Below are positions 50,129 to 61,244 of a stretch of DNA of 64,000 nucleotides, piece after piece (the first letter of the stretch is position 1; every line of letters begins with the position of its first letter). A program made the translations under genes and the position numbers. The notes beneath the pieces are model-generated. The model ran no database searches. It had not been told where the DNA came from and saw only the letters and a program-made list of their open reading frames with translations. The stretch comes from Dendrobium chrysotoxum (taxonomy: Eukaryota; Streptophyta; Magnoliopsida; Asparagales; Orchidaceae), in contig CM034311.1 of the NCBI GenBank assembly GCA_019925795.1, positions 41,085,472 through 41,149,471 of the forward strand, given 5' to 3'.

Positions 50129-51237
50129 GGTTGCCAAACGAATAATCTAGAGGCATTATGAGGAAAGGGGAGAGTGATAAACTGATCAGCATATAACATT
50201 CAGAAATGCACAAATTGGCAGTAGACAACCATTTTGCATTCATGGGAAGGAAAATGTTAGATACCCAATCACATTGTTGATTCATACAAAAAAAAAAAAA
50301 AACAGTAATCAATCAATCAAATATTATGGTAACTAAAAAGAGATTATTTAAACCATTCTAAATTAAAAACAAAACATCCAACTTCTACATCAGAAAATAA
50401 ATAAAAATAATGAAAAGAGAAATAAATATGGTGATTTTTAGATTGAGACCCTGTACATAGCATGGAGGGTTTAAGTTAAAGGCACATAAAAAAAAAAAAA
50501 AAGAAAGGACACCTAACCATTTTTGGCTTTATGATCGAGAATAAAAGGATTCTAAAGATCCAACTAAAGATCATAGTAGAGAAGACTAACATGCACCGCG
50601 ATGGCAACGATACCGTGTGAGCACTTGGCATGCAAATGAATTTACATAAATGCCACAAAATTTCTAGATATATTAGCCATCTAACACTTAAATTTATATA
50701 TTACTTGTACATTTTACTCATCTCAAAGCAAATTTTGTAGCTTCAGAATTCATCTTGATTAATTTTTAATGAAGATATCCTATATAAAAATTTAAGGGAT
50801 TTACAAACGAACCACTTAATTTTAACTAATTTATATATATATACATTTTTATATTTATTTATAACACCCTAATTTTTAAATCATCCAAAATATCATTTAA
50901 CTTATCTAAAATGATATACTTTTTTTTATTTGATTTAGACACTAAAATATTATATAAATAAATATATAATATTAAGTATTAAATATATTAATACATAAGA
51001 ATTGCATAAAAATCCTCTAAAATTTTTCCTAATTATGGGATGTGGCTGGAGTAAAATTTGCGTCGTGTTATTAGGCAACTGCATTAAAATTCTACTTATC
51101 AGATTTGCTGATGGAGTTACTCATGCTATCAATCCATTTGAAATTTTGTGGAAGAATAATAAAATATTTAACAAGAGAATAATTATGGACTTCGAATCCA
51201 TAAAATATTATGCATTGGGATAATGGATAGCTAAATT
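50129..51237. other. Gene-free stretch upstream of AGO coding start
   Basis: AT-rich sequence with A-runs at about 50,288 and 50,488. No exon of either gene was found. 50,589-50,620 resembles 53,487-53,518. Confidence 0.5.
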
Positions 51238-51380
51238 GCTTGTTTAAGGAATGTTAATTATTACATGTCACATAATAATCTTCTAAACTTAGTATCAAAT
51301 TCTTTTATATTTGGCCAACCAATTTAGCTATCCAATAGCATAATGCTTTAGAACTTGAGGGCTTCATCCATCGTCATCGT

Positions 51381-51734
51381 CAAGGGCATAATGGTCAACA
51401 TGCAACTTAAAAATGATGTGACATATTTCATCTTTCAATCCACCAAACAATTAAAATATACTAAATTAAAGCACATTTTGTTAAATTTAGTCATATTTCT
51501 TGGCTACAAACAGCAAAGTTGATTTATTCATTTAGACATCTAGTGGCTTCTCACACAGATTGAAACACACTATATGTCTAAATCAATGAATCAATTTAAT
51601 TTCGTGTAGGTAAGAACCATAGCTATATTTAGCTATGTGCTTTGATTTGGTATATTTTAATTGTTTGGTAGATTGAAAGATGAATAAAATATGCCAAATC
51701 GTTTTTGTGTGCATGTTGACCATTATGCCCCTTG
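51381..51734. repeat. Hairpin MITE nested in the long inverted-repeat element
   Basis: CAAGGGCATAATGGTCAAC at the left equals the complement of the right end, apart from one extra G. Inverted similarity runs inward ('aaacaattaaaatatac', 'catttagacat') to a centre near 51,560, so the 354 bp form one long stem. Confidence 0.75.
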
Positions 51735-51739
51735 TTGTG

Positions 51740-52400
51740 TGTCAAATCGTGGTTGGGGGACGGTGGTCGGAGGGATTGGAGTTGGACAACAGTGGTCGGA
51801 GGGATCGGAGTTGGACAACAGTGGTCGGAAGGATCGGAGATGGCCGAAGGAGGTCGGAGAGATCATAGTCGAACGATGATGGAGGGATTGTAATCAGGCG
51901 ACGAAGGTCCGAGGACCATGGTCGACGGGGATTGGGTGGCAAAGGTTCGGCGGTCACTAACCACATGTGAAAGTTCGACGGTGATGGTCAGCAGGGAAAA
52001 GTTCGACAATGTTGGCCGAGTGGAGGTCCGGTGGTGTGACTAGGCAGAGTACTGGTAGCGACGGCCTAGCTGAGGTCCAATGATAGTGGTTGGAAGGCTA
52101 AAGTCTTGTGGAAGTCAACTTGAGGGTTTGTTGGTGGTGGTCGACTGGCAAAAGTCCAATGGCAAAGGTTGGGTAGATGTCTGAAGGTCGGTGCTTGGCC
52201 GGTGAAAGTCCGACGATGATTGTTGAGCTGATGTCCAACAGCCAATTGTCGGCTGATGAAAGTCAAACGACGAAGGTCATGCAAAGGTTTGACGATGACT
52301 TAGCAAAGGTCTGATGGCGAGGATTCGCTGGCAGTGGTGCTCGAGTAGAGTCTTGGGATTCTTCAAGCCTCAGAGCTCTCTTCACTCTCTAGTTAAGGGT
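51740..52400. repeat. Degenerate GGTCGG-rich repeat with minus-strand TATA motif
   Basis: Repeated 'ggtcgg.ggattggag'-type words (nearly exact at 51,760-51,840), then loosely repeating 'aaggtccgac' units. A minus-strand TATAAATAGG lies at about 52,433-52,442. A second copy of this block, more decayed, lies at 44,220-44,600. It could be an LTR promoter and leader of an unidentified retroelement. Open frames across it are repeat artefacts. Confidence 0.5.
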
Positions 52401-53464
52401 CTAAACTCCCCTTCATGTAGGAAGTCAGGGCCTATTTATAGATTTTTTGGAGAGGCATATCCTGTAATTCTCTCAATCATAAATCGTTTCTTCAGCATTT
52501 AAGTGCCTTAATGATATCAGAATTAAGTGATTTTAAGATTGTTGAATTAGCCTCGTCGATCCGCTCAATTCAACTATAAACATACCATATTTAGATATCA
52601 TTTGATTATCCAATAAATGCCCTGAAGTTTTCAAATATACTTCAAACCCTTGATTTGGGTCTATTTGGGTTTGAATTGGACTGATTTTGGTATCGTTAGA
52701 TTTATCTCATCGAGATGTCCAGTTCGACTATAAGTTTGCTGAAATTGGAGTTTGGATGATCCTGAATTTAATTTTGAAAGATTCCAATTCAAATTTGCCT
52801 CAAAAATAGTGCTCGATTAAGACGATTTTTGGTGATGTATCATGCCGATGATGAAAATGATGGATGAAGGCCTGAAGTTCTAAAATATTATGCCATTGGA
52901 TAGCTAAATATGTTGGCCAAATATAAAAGAATTTGATGTTAATTTTGGAAGATTATCAGGAGATATATAACAATTAACATTCCTTAAATAAGTAATATTT
53001 TTTTCAAAGTGAAAGCGTGAATGTTAAATACTTCGTACTCGACACAATAAACTAGTGAACAATAAATGCATTGAGCGAAGAACTAGCTAAGTATTCAAGC
53101 AACAAATAAGTTAGTACTAAGAGGAAGACCATCAAGCAACTAAGTAATACACTTCTACTGACAATGCAAGCCGTTTACTCAAAAGATTACTACAACTCTA
53201 AAGTATCAGTTGAAGATCTCATTTCTTACAGAGCTAGAATCACCAAAAAAAAAAACAGAACAAAAACCTCGTAAAGTCGTAATAGCAATGCGATAAAGAT
53301 GAACACAAATCCCTAAAATTAACATTCAGGAGAAAACAAGAAAAACCTAGAAGTTCTTCTTGCTGAAGCACGAAGGTCTTTACCTAAGGAGGAAAACGAA
53401 GAAGAAACTTTGCTGCTCACTCTCACTTTCTGCTTTTGGTTAGAGCATTGAGCCATTGACCCAG

Positions 53465-53472
53465 TTATTATA
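53465..53472 (-). promoter_or_regulatory. Candidate TATA box for the Argonaute gene
   Basis: TATAATAA on the minus strand lies about 80 bases before the putative leader splice donor. It is followed by a CT-rich leader-like sequence without an in-frame long ORF. Confidence 0.4.
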
Positions 53473-53529
53473 GGGCGCGAAAAGCTTAACATGCGCCGCG
53501 CGGTAACGATACCATGCCACCATTTGAAA

Positions 53530-53603
53530 CGCTACTTCATTTGAAATTTTTGCACTAAAACTCTGTTTTAAGAAGCAATAAAAAAATCGTCCCAAATGAA
53601 GCC
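53530..53603. repeat. Truncated Tourist-like MITE
   Basis: Only the right half is clear: AAGCAATAAAAAAATCGTCC then CAAATGAAGCC, followed by TAA. The left end is eroded. It lies just upstream of the candidate AGO promoter. Confidence 0.55.
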
Positions 53604-55520
53604 TAAGTCTTTTTTTCCAGACGAAGCCTAAGTCACGGATTTAGCTAATGGCCGTTAGGTTTGATCGTTGAAAGCAAAGTGTTATTTGGTTTGTTGAAAA
53701 ATTAATGCAAATAAAAGGATAAAAAATGTAATATTAAAAAAATTGAAGAAGATTCTATTTTTTTGTTTGTCTTAGAATAAAATGAATGCAATATAAAATA
53801 AAATCATGGTATGCGGTGGCCAGTGATAGGGGGTGTGGGCTCCGAAAATTCGGCTCCGGCCTCCCCCATTTGCTTTCTTCAGGGGAGTTTTAACGGATTA
53901 AGTTCCTGTAAATTTTGGAAGGCAGATGAGTTTGTAGATAAGACACTACCCAAAGATTTCGCCCTCATTTTGCGAGGACTTTATGATCTGAGTTCTGGTT
54001 TCCTATAGGCGCAAGCCCCTATAGTTAATTACCCCTCCCGATCACGAGAGAGAACTTTCGATTAAGGCTAGTCATCAATCAGATACATAGAGATACGTAC
54101 ATCTAGCATATAGTAGCAGCATAGGCTTGGGTATTGAAAATTTGAAGGGTTGAAATTTAAAATTAGAAATTTCACCATCTTGCACTTAAAGCGGATGGTG
54201 GGGGAATGGATGATGGGCCCGATCAAGATCCCATGGTTTCGTCATCCCGAGCCATCATAGTCCCTGGTCTACTTAGTCAGAGGAGGTAGTCGACCCAACC
54301 TGACAGAAGGATCCTTGTCAGCATCCATGGGTTGCTTCGTCCAAGGGTACCTTGTAGACCTAGGGTGAAAATTTATCTAAGGGGATAAATTTGAATTCAC
54401 CTTAGCTAATAGAGGGCTTTGTGCCCTATCGATTATATCCTATTGATTAATATCTCAAGGATTTGATGCCACTAAGGAGCGTATTAGCTCTGGCCATAAA
54501 CGTTATCTTGTGGTGCCATTTGGCGGCAAAACCACTCGGTTCAAAGGGCTCCGGGTCATAACCATTTACCTGCAGTGCCATTTGGCAGCAAAACTATCGG
54601 TTAGAGGACACGTACCATGTTCTTATTGGCAGGAGATTATTTGAGAATGAATCCTAGTGATATTCTTGACCAGACATTAGCTCTTTGTGAGCGGAGGTTA
54701 TTTTCAATTTGTCCACCTTGGCAAACTTTTCTGAAAGGTGGATGGATTTTGTTTTTAAGTGTTTTAATGGTTACGTTTCAATTTTAAATATTTTTGGATT
54801 TTAGGATTATTAGAGCTTAGATTTTATGGGTGTTTGAGGATATTTTGAATGGTTGTGGTCCCTTTCGGTTGAGATTTACATTCAACACGGCCATCATCGG
54901 GGTGTTAATGGGGTCACATCCATTTGTGGATTAAACCTTGTCGACTCTGTTGAGCTGTCGACAAAGGATCAGGTTTCATAGGCTTTATGCCTTTGTGAGT
55001 GAATTCTCTTGATTATAAGCCTTGAGGGCCTAATATGAATGTATTAAAATAAATATCTTGGTCTACATCGCGATCGTGTATTTGTTTGATAGTTCGAACC
55101 ATATCGACTCCTATCTATCCATTTAGAAGGATCAAACTCAAACTATATTAATTTATTGATCCGCGCAGCATCTCTAGACGTCACGTGTGTACCCATAACA
55201 TGCTCGCTGGGGCCCATGCGGGTGTTTGGGGGCATTTTATAATTATTTGTTAAATATTATCGACTCATATTTACCTGCTTATGAGGACCAGGTTCTAATT
55301 TATTGACCCGCGCAGCATTCCTAGACGTCACATGTGTTCCTACAACATGCTCACCGGGGCCCATGCATGTTATATGATTGCACTTACCCCTTTTTGTGTA
55401 CCTATATGTATACAAATTACGGTGCACGTACGGGGGTATTTCAGACATTTGACGGGTCTTTTGCCACAGTTCTTAAAAGCTAGCATTCGTTGTACTCTTT
55501 TTATGTTTGCCAGTGGATGA
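53604..55520. other. Intergenic repeat sequence without genes
   Basis: No exon-like coding sequence was found. Two short duplications are visible. 'gtgccatttggcRgcaaaac' occurs at 54,520 and 54,573. A block of about 70 bp recurs at 55,149 and 55,296. The GC-richer, ORF-less sequence is consistent with LTR material. Confidence 0.5.
55149..55368. repeat. Direct repeat, two copies of about 70 bp
   Basis: TAATTTATTGAYCCGCGCAG at 55,149 and 55,296 starts two matching blocks that include CTAGACGTCACRTGTGT and end GGGGCCCATGC. The spacing is 147 bp. Confidence 0.8.
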
Positions 55521-55524
55521 CATG

Positions 55525-55752
55525 GTGGATGTACGATCACTATTCATCAAGACACTTGCAAGCCTAAATAATCTTATCCAACTCAATGTTCAGAACCTGA
55601 TTGAACTGAGATTCACTCTTTTCATCTATGAAAATAATGATTTGATCTGGCTTTCTCCTTCCAGAATTCGTATAGAAATCAATAGGCAACTCCCCGATGC
55701 CCTATGCTTCGAAATTAGGAACCACAGCCTTGAACTGACAACTATTTGTCAT
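55525..55752 (-). pseudogene. Processed Argonaute (AGO4-clade) pseudogene fragment
   Basis: The minus strand reads VVSSRLWFLISKHRAS, then after a deletion and frameshift ELPIDFYTNSGRRKPDQIII, then SESQFNQVLNIELDKII, a stop, and ACKCLDE. This matches the PIWI stretch encoded by exons 15 to 18 of the gene at 37,665-50,128. Here the exon joints are continuous, with no introns at the three positions where the intact gene has them. The catalytic Asp-Gly after the phenylalanine is changed. Residues such as SESQFNQVLNIEL resemble canonical AGO4 more than the neighbouring gene, so its source was probably another AGO4-clade locus. Intron loss implies reverse transcription. Confidence 0.8.
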
Positions 55753-57470
55753 CTCCACTGTATGTCGAATCCTTCTGGTTATAACTGACATGTTGAATGT
55801 GGCATGGGTCTCTTTCAGTAGCTCGTAGGCATTTGTCCTCGTTTTATTTCGTACATCTTTACTGGTAGGAGAACATTGATTGCATGAAGGCGGCATCTAC
55901 TCTGAACTTTTGAATATATCTTCATCGTTGGTTCATTGTACGTTAATGCTGGATACTTGGTATTGTTATATTTAACCACGACCCTTTATATTCGTTGATC
56001 AATGAGCCACTGCATTAGTTCACATGTATTTTAGTGTTCGTAGGGACCATTGCAGGTGTCGTATGTCGATCAATGTTGATTCTCAAACACTGCAATGTTC
56101 CCTGTTTACTAACAATCATTGTTAGCAAATGTGTTATTGTGTCCATGATGAGTTTCTGGCTTCATCGTATGCATTGATTGACAAATTAATACCTTCCTTA
56201 TGCATCAACAAGCAGATCTTCTGTCATTCATAATCCTTTGTCAGCATTTTCTGATGGGTGTGGCAAAGATTACTACATCTTCTTTGCAAGATTGTTGTAC
56301 TGACTAACACCAACTTCAATCTTACTGCTTGAATATATTTACTTGTGGACATTACGAGAAAATTAATATATTGGCTTAAGACTGAATTATTATTGATTGT
56401 AGATGCATCTTTGTGGTCACTGCATATTGTATTGAGCATATGGGCAAGAAATTCTGTTAGATGGCTTGATTGGAACACCGCCACATTGGTCACACGTCAT
56501 TTTGTTTGTAAGTTAATATTACATTCATCACATGTCCTTTAGCCATTATACTTACTTTGAGCCACCCAATTGCATTGAATTTCACTATCATTTATGAATG
56601 TATTATGCTTGTAGATGATTGTATTTCTTTGTGCATATATTGCTCTTTTTTATGCAGTGAACCTTGGAGCTAATATGATGATCTTTCGGTGTTGATGGGA
56701 AACCTTGCATTGTTGATTACAAGCATGGGATCACGTCTTCATTTGACTGTTGCTTGTAGGCGAATGATGTTGAGAATCACATGCCCTTCGTTGTCTTCAA
56801 AAACAACTTTTAGTTCACAACGCATTTGTTTATGATGCTCATATGATGATTTCATTACAAGTTTGTATTAATTGCTTGGGACTATGTCCAACATAAGCTT
56901 CCCATTCACTATGTGTCCCTCACATCTCATTTATAAATGCGCTACCAATCCAATTCCATTCATTTACTTAAGAGCATGATTGAGGTACGTTGTTTGCACT
57001 CATGACGTACGTCACATTCAATTCGATTGATTATTATTGCAAGAGAATTTTATATGTAATTCTATTCATCATGATTTTCTTATTTGCACATTTGAGTTTG
57101 ATTTACATCGAATTCAATTTCCTTGCCATCCAAGTCAGGTTCAAATTTGAGTCCAATTCGAGTCCATGTCCACTGCGGTCCCAAATCAAGTCTTCTTGCA
57201 CTTTGTTCAAATGTTCAAATCTTTGTTCATATCATTTGATTTTTAAATCAAATGCAAGTTCAAGTCCCCTGTAAGTGTTCATTCAAGTTTGAATTTAATG
57301 CTTGCAAGTTCATTTATTGTTTAAATTGAGTTAAAGTCTTTTTATTTGCTCAAATTTAAGTCCAAGCTCAAGTTTAAATTGTCCACATTTTATCCAAGTT
57401 AGGTCCCCTATTTCACCGGAAAATTCGGCAGCCTCTGGGCATCTCCCCCATTTAGGGGAAATTTCAGGAG
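55753..57470. other. Intergenic sequence, no gene recognised
   Basis: Short frames on both strands (for example minus 56,224-56,493) carry no domain I recognise and are broken on either side. 57,120-57,400 is a run of loosely repeated 'caagttcaaatt' words. Confidence 0.45.
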
Positions 57471-57474
57471 TCTG

Positions 57475-57870
57475 GGCCTCCCGCCACGCTAGAGAAAAGG
57501 GTGTACGGTAGGTATCCTTAGACACCGCGGCCATAAAATCTTCAGTCCCACCATGCCAGAGAAAGGCGTGCATGGGTCTTCAGTACCTATTTTAAAAGAA
57601 CACAGTTTGCTTTCCCTGCAGGTGTAGAGCCGCGTACGGGTACTTATATTTTTTTTCCCACTGTGCTAAGAAAAGCACGCACAAGGCTCGCCTGCCTCTC
57701 TGTAAGCTTCGCATCGAGTTTCCTCCCACCACGCTAGAGAAAAGCGTGCATATGGGGTCCTTCGGCGCGCCACAAATACTGAAAACAGAGCTTTAAGAGA
57801 TTACCCGCCTCGTTGCAAGCATCACAATGAATTCCCTCCTACCACGCTAGAAAAAATATGTATATGTGGT
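57475..57870. repeat. Degenerate array of CCACCACGCTAGAGAAAAGC units
   Basis: Five related copies start near 57,481, 57,546, 57,658, 57,727 and 57,842. Each has the small palindrome CACGCTAGAGAAAAGCGTG or a variant with matched changes (GTGCTAAGAAAAGCAC). Spacing is about 65-115 bp. No coding role was seen. Confidence 0.7.
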
Positions 57871-58009
57871 TGTTCATCACGTTACAAGAGCCAAAATGGG
57901 CTATCTTACGTTTCAGATTTTATACCTTAGCGAGGTGTCGATGACAACGGTGGCGAAGTTCTACAAAATATAAATCTCTCTTTTTTGCATTTTAATTATA
58001 TATATATAC

Positions 58010-58044
<35 letters not shown>
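58010..58044. repeat. (AAT)n microsatellite
   Basis: About 12 uninterrupted AAT/TAA triplets, just before unidentified GC-richer repeat sequence. Confidence 0.95.
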
Positions 58045-58119
58045 GCATTAGTATAACAAGTGATATTAACATTAACAATAACATAATAAATAAACTCCAA
58101 ATATACCTATCTTGAAGGA

Positions 58120-58900
58120 GATCAACTGGTTCAGGCGTCGGGTTATAGAAGGTCTTCGGCCCTGGTTCGGCACAGGGGGAGATCGGGCAGAGTTCTCGGC
58201 TGAGATGGGGTTCGGGTATGGGTATAGAAAGAGGTCGGCTGTTGGAGGCTTCTTGTGGCTATGGAGGGAGGAGTTCGGTCGGATTTGAGGTCGGCCAAGA
58301 GTGAAGGCTATCTTAAGGCTTTCGGCTAGAGCTCTTGGGAGAAGGTCGATGGGATCTAGGCGGCTATGGAGGGAGAAAGAAGAGGAAGCAATGTCCGGCC
58401 TAGAGTTCGGTTTGCAAGAGTAAGGTCGGACATTGGCTTTAGGTTCGGCTAGGTAGGGCTCCGATTGGATCTAAATCAGAGATGGGTAGGGAGATCGGGA
58501 GTTAGATGGAGGTCAGAGAGAGCTGGGGGATCAGAAGGCTTGCGGGTTTTGGTTGTATCACATGGAAGAGGTGAGTGTGGAAGGTTTGACGATAAAGAAA
58601 AATGGGAGTAGTGCCCACCGTTGAGAGCCTTGAGCTCTCATTTTAACGACGCGGTAGAACAGCGATTGAGGTGAGCTCGCAGGATATCCGGGAAGAGACG
58701 CAAGTCCAGCGGCTTCAGCAGGATTTCGGGCGGGATTCGTGGATGCTTTTGATAGATACGAGGTACGAATCTTCTTCTAGATTTTTTTTGTTGATTTTGG
58801 TTATTTGTCCAGAGGTCAACAGGGGGCAACATGCAGCTATTGACTGCGACTATCGATGGCGGCAGCAGCAGTTGATAGCAATGTCCTGCAGTTAAAAAAA
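58120..58900. other. TCGG-rich intergenic repeat
   Basis: Many 'gttcgg', 'ggtcgg' and 'ggagatcgg' words, reminiscent of 51,740-52,400 but not clearly the same family. No supported gene. Confidence 0.4.
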
Positions 58901-59493
58901 AATTGTTGTGAAAAAAAATTAGTTAAAACTAACCGAGTTTAAATATATAAAAAATTAAACTAGTGACAAACATAAATTTTCTAAAACATTATAGTATTCC
59001 CTTTTTAGCAAACCAAACGCCCAATTGCTATGCATTCTTTTTTCAACAAACCAAATAGCCCCTAAATTTTTTTTTTTGTTATAGAGAAGCATTTACTAAT
59101 TCCCATTACTATAATGAACAGTCACGAACATCCTTTACTACATCTCAAAAAGATTTGAAAAATAAAGCTGGAGCTGCAGCAAAAATCTTGCAATGTTAAA
59201 AAATTACAACATAATAACAACATGGAAGCAAAATAAAGAGTCAAAAGCAAAATTTTTAAAAAGTGGACTTAGAATGTTCAAAATGTCACATATGAACATT
59301 AAGCATTAGGCAAGGCAAAGTTGTGCACCCCTGATTGCCAAGATGGCCATCCGAGCGAGCGCAGCAAGGAAGCCCAATACAGACTGAGTGAGGTTAATAT
59401 TCATCATCGTTTGATAAAGACTCTAAAAAGACCAAATGGTTATGGTTGTTACGTCCAAATTGTTTGTTATTCCTTTCACGTCAGAGAGAGTAA

Positions 59494-59623
59494 GGTTTCG
59501 TTTGGGACAACTTTCATACTGCTTTCTAAAATAACTTTATAGTACAAAATTTTCAAATTCATGAAATTTTTGTACTAGAAAGCTGTTTTAGAAAGCAAAA
59601 AAAAAGCCATCCCAAATGAAGCC
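59494..59623. repeat. Tourist-like MITE, 130 bp
   Basis: GGTTTCGTTTGGGACAACTT at the left and mirrored CATCCCAAATGAAGCC at the right are flanked by TAA (59,491-59,493 and 59,624-59,626). It is a full-length member of the family at 18,319. Confidence 0.78.
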
Positions 59624-59626
59624 TAA

Positions 59627-61244
59627 CTGGTACAATATATACAAAGGTATAAGAGGTTTTTAATAATTGGAGTAGTTGTATTGATATCGTCAATGTGACC
59701 AAAAAATTGAAGAATATTCGAACTTAGGAGGAAAATAGAAGCAAAAGGGATAATATCACATAGAATGTTTAATGTGTACTCACATTCACATGAAATAAGT
59801 CAAGCCATGCCTTATTAACCAGCACCTTATCCAACTTAATATGGATCATATTATCATTCTTGATGTTGAGCCAAATAAATTGGCGATGCAAAGAGGGTAG
59901 ATCCTTAATGCTAGATTCAAAAACTAAGTTGTTAAATTCCAATAATTTTCTATTAGGGATAGGGTTCCCTCAGGCCTTTTTCAAAGTAGTGTTTACATCA
60001 ATTAAAATCATGCATGACATTTTAAGATTAATTGATAGAGCTTCCAATATTTTTAATGATATTCCATAATTTGGCCCCTTTATCATGTAAATTGAAAGCA
60101 TAATAAATAGTAAAAAGGATGGGAGATAAAGTCCAACACAAAGCTAGCCATGAATTAATTGAGAATTAATGATGATAGGAGTGAAAGATAAGGCAAAGGT
60201 GTTCCATTTGATATATATTCTACCAGTTTGTGAAATTTTGAAGTTATTATAACTTCCTTCTTTGAAAAAATAATTCTTATGAGTGTTATAGGACTAGGGG
60301 TTAGAGGACATGGGATGGATAACTGTTGCTTCAAAATGTAGAAAAGGTCAATTTTGAATAGGTTAATGAGGTCTTTACAATTTAAGAACCTATCAAGCCT
60401 GCTGAATCCTCACATTCCGAGAAGCAAAGGATGAATATGTCATTGTGGTTTTACGGTAGAGGTGGTTTATTTCTTCACCTTAATAATTTTTTGAGTTATT
60501 AATTATTAAATAATGGCTTGGAGGGTTTATTGAATTTGATAGAAAGTTTGATTGGGATTCATAGCTTCAAATTGAAGAACTGAGAATTTGTTTTGCTTGT
60601 GGTCGTGGTGATGGAAGAAGTAGTGGTATCAATGACGGTAAGAAGTTCATTTGATGGGGAGTTTAGGTTTATGATTGCGTTAGGTTGTTCCTTGGCTAAA
60701 GAAACTTCTTCAATTTAGTGGTTGACAACGAGAAGAACATGGTTTGGGCTTGGTTTAAAGAACATAGTGTTAGAGTTAGTGGGCGGCTGAGTATGGTTTA
60801 CTGTCCAGTTTATTTATTGGCTCTATGTTGTGGCTCCTACCTCTAGTAGGGTATTTTTGAAGTGTAGGTTCTTTTGTATTGTACAATAGAGATTGAGAGG
60901 ATGAATAAGAAAGCAACACCTAGTATAAGGAAGGGGTTTTCAATCATATAACACACATATAATTTGTTCTTTTCTTTCCTAAAAGCTGAAAAAGAAACTT
61001 CAATAGGTTAAGCTGAGTTACTGTCGACTTGTCCTCAAATACAAGCAAATATTAGTTTGGTCTTCTTAGAAATGAGGGAGTCCATCACTAGAGTGAGACA
61101 GATAGAGATAGAAATGTTAGAGTTGCCAGAGGGTTCAAACAACTGAGTGGTAGGTTTAGGATCTTAATCCAAAGTGTGATAGATGTTAACTTTTCTCACT
61201 TAAGTTTGAACTCCACATACTACTTTTGTAAAATAAAAGGCTTT
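59627..61244. other. Intergenic sequence without recognised features
   Basis: No coding domain, tandem repeat or terminal repeat was identified. Confidence 0.4.

Larger units (their letters stand above)
51238..52998. mobile_element. Long terminal-inverted-repeat element, about 1.76 kb
   Basis: The left arm (51,238-51,386) and right arm (about 52,850-52,998) are inverted copies about 150 bp long. TTTAAGGAATGTTAATT, AAATTCTTTTATATTTGGCC and TTAGCTATCCAAT occur in the left arm and as complements in the right. Long arms suggest a Mutator-like or foldback element, but no target duplication was found. The interior contains a separate hairpin MITE and degenerate 'ggtcgg' sequence shared with 44,220-44,850. 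Confidence 0.65.
50147..53383 (-). other. Probable 5'-leader intron of the Argonaute gene
   Basis: An acceptor (CCTTTCCTCATAATGCCTC then TAG) lies 18 bases before the AGO start codon. Upstream, the CT-rich sequence at 53,385-53,450 looks like a plant leader and ends in CTCCTTAG|GTAAAG at 53,384/53,383. If used, this gives a 3.2-kb leader intron holding the inverted-repeat element at 51,238. This is inference without transcript support. Confidence 0.45.

Noticed and set aside
50129..50137. AGO start three codons upstream, at TTG
   Set aside because: The codon at 50,135-50,137 is TTG. The first ATG is at 50,126-50,128 and begins MEPDSASK, so that start was used.
51680..51966. Overlapping ORFs rich in Gly/Trp/Arg and Pro/Ser
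   Set aside because: They arise from the GGTCGG tandem words, with frames open on both strands for the same reason.
56224..56493. 89-codon minus ORF as a gene
   Set aside because: No recognisable family, stops on both sides, and no intron-exon context. It could be transposon debris, but I cannot support a call.
57475..57870. CRISPR-like array
   Set aside because: The units are few, strongly diverged and unevenly spaced in a plant genome. They do not form a CRISPR array.
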